Source: Bacteriovoracaceae bacterium
GTDB taxonomy: Bacteria > Bdellovibrionota > Bacteriovoracia > Bacteriovoracales > Bacteriovoracaceae
Direction: 5' to 3'
Assembly: GCA_947446575.1 (NCBI GenBank)
Contig: CANFHC010000010.1
Coordinates: forward strand, 1-64,000
DNA length: 64,000 bases
Position numbers and translations under genes: made by a program. The notes beneath the pieces are model-generated. The model saw only the letters and a list, made by a program, of their open reading frames with translations, searched no databases and was not told the DNA's origin. This document shows positions 26,072-33,348 of this stretch, piece by piece. The stretch's first letter is position 1; the number at the start of each line of letters is the position of its first letter.

Positions 26072-26611
26072 ATGGCAAAATTTTCCCTTATCCCATTCGA
26101 TAAAACAAATTCGCCTAAAACTGAAGTCAAAGTGGAGTTAAACCAAAACCACGATAGCGTTTTTTTAAGTTTCAGAATAAAAGATGGACTCTCATTTATT
26201 GACCTAGGATCATCAACCCCTAACAAAGAACGGGTAATAAAATTATGGGAAAAAACATGTTTTGAATTTTTCTTAAAAAATTCAGCAGATGAATATGTAG
26301 AATTCAATTTTTCACCTTGCTTTGAATGGAATTGTTTTTATTTTAAAAAAACTGGAGATCCTCTTTCTGAATGGGAAAAAATGAATCGTCCAGAAACTCA
26401 GATTCTTTTATCAATAGATCACTTTTTTTTAATGGTGGAATTAAAGAAAGAATTATTTCCCCCAGGATTTTTTAATCAAAATACAGAATTATCTGTTGGT
26501 ATTACGAGTGTATTAAAAAATAAAAGTGGTCAGTTAAGTTATTGGGCCTTAGCTCATAGTGATACTAGGCCCAACTTCCATGATTTCAGATCATTTATAA
26601 AATATACTTAA
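26072..26611 (+). CDS. DOMON-like domain protein
   Basis: A 179-residue beta-sandwich of the DOMON-like/CBM9-like kind. Characteristic segments are LWEKTCFEFFL, YVEFNFSPCFEWNCFYF, and the ending WALAHSDTRPNFHDFRSF. Related bacterial proteins often consist of this domain alone, with no known activity; DOMON domains bind haem or sugars. No signal peptide is visible, so it appears cytoplasmic. It converges with the next gene, overlapping by 4 bases. Confidence 0.78.
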   Translation: MAKFSLIPFDKTNSPKTEVKVELNQNHDSVFLSFRIKDGLSFIDLGSSTPNKERVIKLWEKTCFEFFLKNSADEYVEFNFSPCFEWNCFYFKKTGDPLSEWEKMNRPETQILLSIDHFFLMVELKKELFPPGFFNQNTELSVGITSVLKNKSGQLSYWALAHSDTRPNFHDFRSFIKYT

Positions 26612-27006
26612 ATATAAGTCTTAATCGCAATGGTGTATTCTTTTTCAGTAATTTTGCTCACAAGTCCTGTGACCAATAATTCTTGAAAACATGATGTGGT
26701 TAATTTCTTTCCCATATCATCCATCACTACACTATAGATTTTTTCATCAGTTTTAAAATCGAGAGAAATGACTTTGCCTTCTTTCGATCGCTCTTTAGGT
26801 CTAATCGTCCCAGAGAGTTGAACTAGTTTATCTTTATAAAAATAATAGCTATCGCGGTTAAAACCAGAGCCTTCAGTCTTACCTTTTTTACCAGGTTTTC
26901 CTTCGCCATCTTCATCATCGAAGGCAAATTCATCACCTTCATCGCCACCGTCATCAACTTCCACTTCTTCTTCAATATCGTCAAAATCGTCTTTGAATCC
27001 GCCCAT
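26608..27006 (-). CDS. Small protein with an acidic N-terminal arm (132 aa)
   Basis: The first 45 residues are almost all Asp, Glu and Gly, followed by a short Lys/Gly-rich switch (KPGKKGKTEG). Residues 50-132 look like a compact beta-barrel (DKLVQLSGTIRPKERSKEGKVISLDFKTDEK, ending YTIAIKTYI). The charge pattern suggests a nucleic-acid- or protein-binding accessory factor; no family is recognised. The chosen ATG gives the whole acidic arm, but no good ribosome binding site is at normal spacing, so the start is less certain. Confidence 0.68.
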   Translation of the reverse strand: MGGFKDDFDDIEEEVEVDDGGDEGDEFAFDDEDGEGKPGKKGKTEGSGFNRDSYYFYKDKLVQLSGTIRPKERSKEGKVISLDFKTDEKIYSVVMDDMGKKLTTSCFQELLVTGLVSKITEKEYTIAIKTYI

Positions 27007-27118
27007 AAACCGGCCATCCCCTTAGTAAAAAACAACACTATTTTATTACAGTACTATCTTAGACTAAAATTTTAAGAATAATCACTAGAAAATCAACACT
27101 TTGGTGAAATTTTTAAGG

Positions 27119-27147
27119 TTCCTAGTATTCCCCGAGAGTGCTATACT
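27119..27147 (+). promoter_or_regulatory. Candidate promoter for the small exported protein gene
   Basis: TATACT at 27142-27147 is a good -10 box, preceded by TTCCTA (27119-27124), a weak -35 box, with 17 bases between. It lies 29 bases before the GTG start. Confidence 0.45.
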
Positions 27148-27175
27148 GATATCAGGAACATGAACGGAGGCTTTT

Positions 27176-27391
27176 GTGCTTAAATTAAAATACTTAACTC
27201 GTTTTTCTTTAGTTGCGTTCATCGCATTCATGGCAGTTGCGGCCCCATTAAAGCTTCACGCTCAAGATGATTCACCCAGTGATGAGGAATCAATTGTACC
27301 ACCATCGTCAAACGTAAACGGAACTCCGCCAGTTATTATAGATGAAAGTGATTCGGGAAGTGTGCCTGACGTTGAAGAATATGACGGATAA
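27176..27391 (+). CDS. Small exported acidic protein (71 aa)
   Basis: GTG start with GGAGG 7 bases upstream. Residues 1-29 form a signal peptide (KLKYLTRFSLVAFIAFMAVA, cleavage after HAQ or nearby). The mature part is about 42 residues, acidic and Ser/Pro-rich, likely disordered. No family is recognised. It has its own promoter and is closed by the terminator at 27411-27439, so it is a single-gene unit. Confidence 0.68.
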   Translation: MLKLKYLTRFSLVAFIAFMAVAAPLKLHAQDDSPSDEESIVPPSSNVNGTPPVIIDESDSGSVPDVEEYDG

Positions 27392-27410
27392 AAAATTGTT
27401 ATCGATATAG

Positions 27411-27439
27411 AAAAATGGCCGAAAAATTCGGCCATTTTT
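27411..27439. terminator. Rho-independent bidirectional terminator
   Basis: AAAAATGGCCGAA (27411-27423) pairs with TTCGGCCATTTTT (27427-27439) around a 3-base loop. The A and T flanks let it serve both the small exported protein gene and the convergent Cys-rich gene. Confidence 0.92.
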
Positions 27440-27457
27440 CATTTAGTTTGAGATAAA

Positions 27458-27727
27458 TTAAGCTTTTTTAAACGTACCTTTCTTTTCTTTGCATTCTTTC
27501 TCAGATGTTTTTAACCATCCTTTTCCCTTACAAGAATTTTGACCAGCACATGAATTCTTTTCACTATGGCAGGCAGAAGTTCCCTTGCATGAATTCATCC
27601 CATGGCATTGGCCCTCAACAGCCTGCGCATCTTTTGCTGGTGTCACAGATTTTGCAGCGTCTGCAGCAGTTGCAGTCATAGCTAATCCAGATAGTGCCGC
27701 AGCTAGTAATAGATTTCTTGAGTCCAT
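27458..27727 (-). CDS. Cys-rich exported protein, bufferin (BufA2)-like
   Basis: An 89-residue exported protein: signal peptide of about 22 residues (LLLAAALSGLAMTATAA), then a Cys-rich core with CHGMNSCKG, SACHSEKNSC and AGQNSCKGKGW. Six cysteines (41, 47, 53, 60, 66, 79) have the layout of BufA2-type periplasmic bufferins, short copper-binding peptides. In studied cases their genes sit with bufB/bufC maturation genes (DUF692 and DUF2063), which are absent here, so the modification machinery must be elsewhere or the peptide unmodified. GGAGG precedes the ATG. A 15-base palindrome lies upstream at 27744-27758. Confidence 0.75.
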   Translation of the reverse strand: MDSRNLLLAAALSGLAMTATAADAAKSVTPAKDAQAVEGQCHGMNSCKGTSACHSEKNSCAGQNSCKGKGWLKTSEKECKEKKGTFKKA

Positions 27728-27743
27728 AATTCCTCCGAAAAGT

Positions 27744-27758
27744 TTTTGTTAAACAAAA
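27744..27758. promoter_or_regulatory. Perfect 15-base palindrome upstream of the Cys-rich gene
   Basis: TTTTGTT-A-AACAAAA, a 7+1+7 palindrome, ends 16 bases from the start codon of the bufferin-like gene. It also lies in the shared region before the divergent ole operon. It may be an operator for a metal- or lipid-responsive regulator; no regulator match can be made. Confidence 0.4.
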
Positions 27759-27866
27759 TATATGATGCCAAAAAAATTAACATTCTTCTAGACATTATAA
27801 ACTAAAATCGCAAATATTCTATATATTATATTTTTGTAATAACTGAATTTTTTCAGGATTCTACGT

Positions 27867-28535
27867 ATGCAAACAGACTCAGATATCCTTGCTGTTGAAG
27901 CAGAAATTTTAAAAGAGCTAACGCACTTTGAAACATTTTTTGGACGCATCGGATTTAAACGCATCGATGGATCAGTGTTTGGTTTATTAGTACTCGCAAA
28001 TAAACCACTCACTTCAGAAGAAATCGAAGCGACTCTCAATCTCTCTCAAAGTGCAGTTTCACTGTCTCTAAAAACGCTTAGCCATTTTGGTGCAATTGAA
28101 ACGAGAGACACTCGCGATCAAAGGGATAATTCAAAAGCAAAAGTTCACACCGCAAAAGAAGATTCACTCAATATCGTGGCCAGCGTTTTTAGAAAACGCG
28201 AAGAAGAATATGTAAACGACTTTAAAAATATGGCGCAAAGAGTTTTAGAAAAATCTGAAGGCTCAGAAAATATTGCCCGAAAAATACGGATGCAATCAAT
28301 CATCACTACTTGTGAAATTGCTGAATCAGTCATGAATTTTGTTATCACTATTGCTCAAAATAAATCCCGCGAAGGACACGAGCACTATGCTGCTCAATAT
28401 GAGGCCTTAGTTAAAAAATTGCCAAAGGCACTAGATCTAATCACCACAACTGCGGGACCTTTGAGCGATATCACTCTAAGTCTAAAAGAAAATCTCACAA
28501 GTGCATTTAAGAATAATTTTAAAGGACTACGTTAA
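27867..28535 (+). CDS. GbsR/MarR-type winged-helix regulator
   Basis: A 222-residue regulator. The winged helix occupies about residues 30-110: GSVFGLLVLANKPLTSEEIE, then LNLSQSAVSLSLKTLSHFGAIE as recognition helix and wing. This order matches the GbsR branch of MarR proteins. The C-terminal 110 residues are helical and probably serve dimerisation or ligand sensing. It is the first gene of the operon and its stop overlaps the ketosynthase start by one base (TAATG). It is therefore likely to control the operon, perhaps in response to an acyl or choline-like ligand; the ligand is a guess. AGGA lies 9 bases before the ATG. Confidence 0.82.
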   Translation: MQTDSDILAVEAEILKELTHFETFFGRIGFKRIDGSVFGLLVLANKPLTSEEIEATLNLSQSAVSLSLKTLSHFGAIETRDTRDQRDNSKAKVHTAKEDSLNIVASVFRKREEEYVNDFKNMAQRVLEKSEGSENIARKIRMQSIITTCEIAESVMNFVITIAQNKSREGHEHYAAQYEALVKKLPKALDLITTTAGPLSDITLSLKENLTSAFKNNFKGLR

Positions 28536-29782
28536 TGAAAGCAGACAATCAAAGAATCGTAATCACTGGAATTGGATTAACAAGCCCAATGGGAAATAAT
28601 TTAGCTGAATTCCGTGATGGACTCCTCAATAATGGTTCTGGAATTTCACATACTGAAATTCGTCATATGGGCGTTGTAGCAGCAGGTCTTTGTAAATTTG
28701 ATGAAACAAAATACCAACCAAAAAAGATGAGAAAACGTGGCACTCGTGCAGGAGCGATTTCGATTTATTGCACGAATGAAGCGATCAATGATTCTGGAAT
28801 TAATTTTCAAAGTATTGATAAAAATCGTGTAGGTGTTTATTTAGGAATTACTGAACACGGAAGTGTTGAAACAGAAAATGAAATTCACGATCTTTATAAC
28901 TCCCATAAGATGGACGTAAGTTTTTGGTCTCATCATCACAATCCAAGAACTGTTGCTAATAATCCTGCCGGCGAAGTTACACTTAATTTAGGTATCACTG
29001 GACCTCATTATACGATTGGTGCAGCTTGTGCTGCAGGAAATTTAGGAATAATTCAAGGTGTACAGCAACTTTTATTAGATGAAGTTGATTTTGCTTTGGC
29101 AGGAGGAATTTCTGAATCGACAGAAACTTTTGGAATTTTTGCAGCCTTTAAAGCACAGGGAGCTTTAGGTCATCATGAAGATCCAACTCTAGCCACAAGA
29201 CCCTTGGATATTAATCGCAATGGAATTGTTGTCTCTGAAGGCGGATCGGTTTATGTGTTGGAGAGACTTTCGGACGCGAAAAAACGACACGCTAAAATTT
29301 ACGGCGAAATAATTGGATACCACTCTAATAGTGATGCTTCAGATTTTGTTCTTCCCAACACAGAACGCCAAATTGAATGTATGAAGATGGCGATAAAAAA
29401 AGCTGGTATCGATATTAATGAAATTGATATCGTTAATATGCACGCCACTGGGACAACTCAAGGTGATATCCAAGAGTGCCAAGCGGTTGAAGGTCTATTT
29501 GGTCCTCACAAAAATGTTCATGTAAATGCAACTAAAGGTTTTATCGGACATGCTATGGGAGCTGCCGGAGCATTAGAATTAGCAGGAAATATTCCTTCTT
29601 TCAACGACGGCTATATTCACCCTTGTAAAAAAATCGAAAACCTTGATCCACAATGTGCGATCAGTGGATTAGTTAATGGTGAGAAAATCGCACATGACGT
29701 AAAAATAATTCTTAATAATTCATTTGGGATGTTGGGAATAAATTCAACTTTAATTGTACAAAAATATAGCCCGAAAATATAA
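28535..29782 (+). CDS. FabF-like beta-ketoacyl-ACP synthase
   Basis: A decarboxylating ketosynthase that extends an acyl chain with malonyl-ACP. The catalytic triad is intact: Cys165 in GAACAAGN, His303 in NMHATGTTQGD, His339 in FIGHAMGAAGALE. Its 415 residues match FabF. The sequence around the active site differs from housekeeping FabF (usually NACATG), and the gene is placed between a regulator and a dedicated carrier protein, so it is likely a specialised enzyme. No chain-length-factor partner is present. The gene overlaps the regulator by one base and is followed 20 bases later by the ACP. Confidence 0.9.
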   Translation: MKADNQRIVITGIGLTSPMGNNLAEFRDGLLNNGSGISHTEIRHMGVVAAGLCKFDETKYQPKKMRKRGTRAGAISIYCTNEAINDSGINFQSIDKNRVGVYLGITEHGSVETENEIHDLYNSHKMDVSFWSHHHNPRTVANNPAGEVTLNLGITGPHYTIGAACAAGNLGIIQGVQQLLLDEVDFALAGGISESTETFGIFAAFKAQGALGHHEDPTLATRPLDINRNGIVVSEGGSVYVLERLSDAKKRHAKIYGEIIGYHSNSDASDFVLPNTERQIECMKMAIKKAGIDINEIDIVNMHATGTTQGDIQECQAVEGLFGPHKNVHVNATKGFIGHAMGAAGALELAGNIPSFNDGYIHPCKKIENLDPQCAISGLVNGEKIAHDVKIILNNSFGMLGINSTLIVQKYSPKI

Positions 29783-29802
29783 TTAGGGATAAGGAGAAGC
29801 AC

Positions 29803-30054
29803 ATGCTTAGTAACGAAGAAGTAAGATCAAAAGTATTAGACATCATCGCTGATATCGCACTTGATGACGACGTCACTGGAATTAAAGATGAAGTCTCGCT
29901 AAGAGACCAACTAGATTTAGATTCGATGGATTTCTTAGATATCGTTATGGAATTAAAAAAGCGTCATAAAATTGAAGTGCCTCAAGAAGACTACACTCGA
30001 CTAGCTTCCATGCAATCTTGTGTTGAGTATCTAACACCAAAGTTTAATGCCTAA
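29803..30054 (+). CDS. Acyl carrier protein
   Basis: An 83-residue carrier protein with the phosphopantetheine site at Ser41 in DLDSMDFLDIV, followed by a helix and EVPQEDYTRLASM. The DSMDFL form resembles carrier proteins of polyene, ladderane-candidate and other specialised fatty-acid clusters more than the DSLDTVE of housekeeping AcpP. AAGGAGA precedes the ATG. It lies between the ketosynthase and the FAD enzyme and should carry their acyl intermediates. No phosphopantetheinyl transferase is in the window. Confidence 0.9.
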   Translation: MLSNEEVRSKVLDIIADIALDDDVTGIKDEVSLRDQLDLDSMDFLDIVMELKKRHKIEVPQEDYTRLASMQSCVEYLTPKFNA

Positions 30055-30059
30055 GCCGA

Positions 30060-31454
30060 ATGCAGAAAAAAGTTGATACAATTATCATTGGGGCCGGCAT
30101 GTCGGGACTTGCTGCTGGCATCAGGCTCTCAATGTATAATAAAAAAGTTTTAATTATAGAAAAACACACCATAACTGGTGGACTCAATTCTTATTACGCC
30201 CGCGGAAAAAGAAAATTTGATGTTGGTCTGCATGCTCTCACCAATTTCGTGGGGCCATCTGAGCGCGGAAAACCGTTTAATAAATTGCTGAAGCAACTTC
30301 GAATTCCGTATGAAGAATTTAAGATTCATCCACAGAATTATTCGATGATACAGTTTCCTGAGAAATCGTTGAAGTTTACCAATGAAATAGAGTATTTCAT
30401 TGAAGAAATCTCTCGACAATTTCCTGCAGAGATAGACGGATTCATGAGTCTAATAAATCATATTAAAAATTTTAATGAAGTTGATTTAAGTAATGAAACG
30501 GTCATGGCAAAGGATGTTGTCGCAAATTTTATTAAAAATAAATCATTGATTGAAATGATTTTTTGTCCACTTTTGATTTATGGAAGTGCGTGGGAAAACG
30601 ATATGGATTTCTCGCAATTCGTAATTATGTTTAAAAGTATTTTTTTAGAAGGATTTGGACGCCCTGAAGGTGGTGTTCGTACAATTATTGATTTACTGCT
30701 CAAACGCCTCGAAGTTTGCGGAGGTGAAATTCAATTCAAATCTGAAATCACTCGCATCATCACAAATAATGGAAAAGTTACTGCTGTCGAAATTAACGGC
30801 AAAGACATAATTGAATGCGATTCAATTCTGTCTTCCATGGGTCTACCTGAAACGATGAGTGTCGTTGATCAGGACTTAGAATACTCCCCTCGAGTCGGAA
30901 ATCTCTCTTTTACTGAGAGTATTTTAATCACTGACAAAAAGCCACGTGACCTTGGAATTGATGCCACCATAATTTTTTATAATAATCGCCCGGAATACCA
31001 TTATCTTAAGCCTCAAACTCTTTTTGACAGTGAAAGTGCCGTGGTATGCTTTCCAAATAATTTTTTACATGACGATTTTGATGAAGGTGTTTTAAGAGTC
31101 ACCAATATCGCCAACTTTGATTTATGGAACCAAGAGCTTTTACTCTCTCGCGAAAGTTATCAAGAAAAAAAACTCGACGTATATAATCAGAGTCTGGCCA
31201 TTTTAAAAAAATGCGGAATGAGTTCTGAGTTTAGCGTAAACTTTAAAGATATTTTTACTCCAACGACCATCAAGCGTTATACCAATCATTTTGGTGGAAC
31301 TGTTTATGGATCTATTGATAAGTCTAGAAATGGATCAACCCCAATTTCAGGACTTTATATATGTGGAACTGATCAAGGGTTCTTAGGAATCGTGGGCTCG
31401 ATGCTCTCAGGAATTTCCATGGCCAATCTCCATGTCCTTCAAGGTAGTCTATGA
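30060..31454 (+). CDS. CrtI/retinol-saturase-like FAD oxidoreductase (ole operon)
   Basis: A 464-residue flavoprotein with the N-terminal dinucleotide motif IIIGAGMSGLAAGIRLS (residues 9-25) and TGGLNSYYARGK. The C-terminal motif LYICGTDQGFLGIVGSMLSG is the FAD-contact region typical of phytoene desaturases, carotene isomerases and retinol saturases. There is no carotenoid gene nearby. Its place 5 bases after the ACP and overlapping oleA by 4 bases (ATGA) suggests it desaturates, saturates or isomerises an acyl chain or hydrocarbon in the Ole pathway. CrtI-like genes beside FabF and ACP genes have also been proposed for ladderane synthesis; similarity of layout is not proof of the same product. 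Confidence 0.85.
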   Translation: MQKKVDTIIIGAGMSGLAAGIRLSMYNKKVLIIEKHTITGGLNSYYARGKRKFDVGLHALTNFVGPSERGKPFNKLLKQLRIPYEEFKIHPQNYSMIQFPEKSLKFTNEIEYFIEEISRQFPAEIDGFMSLINHIKNFNEVDLSNETVMAKDVVANFIKNKSLIEMIFCPLLIYGSAWENDMDFSQFVIMFKSIFLEGFGRPEGGVRTIIDLLLKRLEVCGGEIQFKSEITRIITNNGKVTAVEINGKDIIECDSILSSMGLPETMSVVDQDLEYSPRVGNLSFTESILITDKKPRDLGIDATIIFYNNRPEYHYLKPQTLFDSESAVVCFPNNFLHDDFDEGVLRVTNIANFDLWNQELLLSRESYQEKKLDVYNQSLAILKKCGMSSEFSVNFKDIFTPTTIKRYTNHFGGTVYGSIDKSRNGSTPISGLYICGTDQGFLGIVGSMLSGISMANLHVLQGSL

Positions 31455-32485
31455 AATTTAATAATATTGTTATTGAGTCTTTCGCCTATTCACTTTCAGA
31501 TGAAATTATGTCTTCTGATCGAATTGAAAAACGCCTCGCTCCAATATATAAAAAATTGAAACTTCCAGAAGGGAGGTTGGAACTCATGACGGGGATTATC
31601 GCTAGACGAGTTTGGCCTTTAGGAACAAAACCAAGCGATCTTTCAACACAAGCGGCTGAAAAATTATTTTTAAAATCTAAAATAAAAAAAGAAGATGTTG
31701 ATCTTTTAATTCACGCATCTGTCTGTAGAGATTTTCTGGAGCCAGCGACTGCATCTGTTGTACATGCCAATTTGGGACTTTCAAGGAAGGCCATGATTTT
31801 TGATTTATCAAACGCCTGCTTAGGTGTGATAAATGCCATTGTAGTTGCTGGAAATATGATTGAAAATGGGCAGATAAAATCAGCCTTAATTGTCAGTGGA
31901 GAAAATGGTGGTCCGCTATTAGAAAACACCATTAGTGAATTATTAAATAATCCCAAAATCGATAGAAAAAACATTAAAAAATACATCGCTAATTTAACGA
32001 TTGGATCAGCGGCAACTGCTCTATTAATAACTCACAAAAACTTAAGTCCAGATTCTCCACGCATTTTAGGTGGAGCCGTTGAAACAGATTCAAGTGCCAA
32101 TCATCTGTGTCGTGGTGATGGAAACACTCACTCACTAGTAATGGAAACAGATTCAGAAGAACTTTTAAAGTACGGTGTCAATTTAGCAAAATCAACCTGG
32201 CAGGGCCTTCTTCATGAATTAGGCTGGAGTAACGACACTCCTGATTTAGTTCTTACACATCAAGTCGGTACAGCTCATGAAAAATTGTCTTTAGAGTCGC
32301 TAGAATTGACTCATAAAAAAACTTATAAAACTTATCCTTTTTTAGGAAATACCGGATCGAGCGCGTTGCCAATCACTCTAATGATGGCCGCAGAAGATCC
32401 AAATGTTTTAAAAAAAGGTGATTCCATTGCTCTATTGGGAATTGGATCTGGATTAAGCTCAATCATGTTAGGAGTGCAGTGGTGA
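31451..32485 (+). CDS. oleA: OleA, acyl-CoA head-to-head condensing enzyme
   Basis: A thiolase-superfamily enzyme that condenses two fatty acyl-CoAs to a 2-alkyl-3-ketoacid. The match to characterised OleA is close: SVCRDFLEPATASVVHANLG holds Glu97, the OleA-specific residue contributed to the partner subunit. Cys123 lies in DLSNACLGVINA, His270 in THQVGTAHEK, and Asn300 in PFLGNTGSSALP. The C-terminal IALLGIGSGLSSIML also matches. Its 344 residues match. It overlaps the FAD enzyme at the start and oleB at the end, so expression of the cluster is coupled. Confidence 0.95.
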   Translation: MKFNNIVIESFAYSLSDEIMSSDRIEKRLAPIYKKLKLPEGRLELMTGIIARRVWPLGTKPSDLSTQAAEKLFLKSKIKKEDVDLLIHASVCRDFLEPATASVVHANLGLSRKAMIFDLSNACLGVINAIVVAGNMIENGQIKSALIVSGENGGPLLENTISELLNNPKIDRKNIKKYIANLTIGSAATALLITHKNLSPDSPRILGGAVETDSSANHLCRGDGNTHSLVMETDSEELLKYGVNLAKSTWQGLLHELGWSNDTPDLVLTHQVGTAHEKLSLESLELTHKKTYKTYPFLGNTGSSALPITLMMAAEDPNVLKKGDSIALLGIGSGLSSIMLGVQW

Positions 32486-33345
32486 TAACAATTCCAGAAG
32501 AATTAAAAAGCGAATATCCTTTTGAATCGCATTTTTTATCAATTGAAAATAATAATTTACATTATGTCGATGTGGGAACTGGCGAAGTCATTCTGATGTT
32601 GCACGGAAATCCTACCTGGTCGTTTTTCTATCGCAATCTTGCTAAATATTTTTCCGTAAATCATCGAGTAATCGTACCAGATCACATGGGCTGTGGGCTT
32701 TCGAGTAAACCACAAGATTATGAGTACACACTCAAGACACACGTAGATAATATTTGCTTGCTGTCTCAAAAATTAAATTTAACAAATATCACTTTAGTTG
32801 TTCACGATTGGGGTGGGGCCATCGGAATGGGACTGGCCACTCGTTATCCACATTTGATTAAAAAAATGGTTATCATGAATACTGCGGCCTTTAGGTCAAT
32901 TGAAATTCCAGCGCGGATAAATATTTTAAGAAATCCAGTTGGTGAATGGTTCATTAGATCTTTTAATGGTTTTGCTGGGCCCGCAACTATTATGGCCTCT
33001 AAAAAAGGGCTATCTCCATTAGTAAAAAAAGGCTTTATATTGCCATACAATGACTTTAAATCGCGTATCGCAACTGCTAAATTTGTTCAAGATATTCCCA
33101 TGAGCGACACGCATCCAACATATGAAACACTAAAGTTGATTGAAGAAAAACTTCCCACAATCAAAGCTCCAGTCCTTTTACTTTGGGGCGAAAAAGATTT
33201 TTGTTTCACAATGAATTTTCAAAAAAAGTGGCTAGAGATATTTCCAAACGCTCATGCAGTAACTTATCCAAAAGCTGGCCACTACCTTATTGAAGATGAA
33301 AAAAGTGCGGTGATTAACGAAATAGAGAAGTTTTTAAAGGATTAG
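32479..33345 (+). CDS. oleB: OleB, alpha/beta hydrolase (beta-lactone decarboxylase)
   Basis: An alpha/beta-hydrolase of the haloalkane-dehalogenase type; in Ole pathways it decarboxylates the beta-lactone to a cis-olefin. LHGNPTWSFFYRNL gives the oxyanion region, VVHDWGGAIGMGLATRYP the nucleophile Asp110, and the catalytic His is in KAGHYLIED near the C-terminus. Its 288 residues match. The start is a GTG; two adjacent GTG codons (32479 and 32482) are possible, both inside the oleA end. It is a separate gene, not fused to oleC as in some bacteria. Confidence 0.93.
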   Translation: MVITIPEELKSEYPFESHFLSIENNNLHYVDVGTGEVILMLHGNPTWSFFYRNLAKYFSVNHRVIVPDHMGCGLSSKPQDYEYTLKTHVDNICLLSQKLNLTNITLVVHDWGGAIGMGLATRYPHLIKKMVIMNTAAFRSIEIPARINILRNPVGEWFIRSFNGFAGPATIMASKKGLSPLVKKGFILPYNDFKSRIATAKFVQDIPMSDTHPTYETLKLIEEKLPTIKAPVLLLWGEKDFCFTMNFQKKWLEIFPNAHAVTYPKAGHYLIEDEKSAVINEIEKFLKD

Positions 33346-33348
33346 TTT

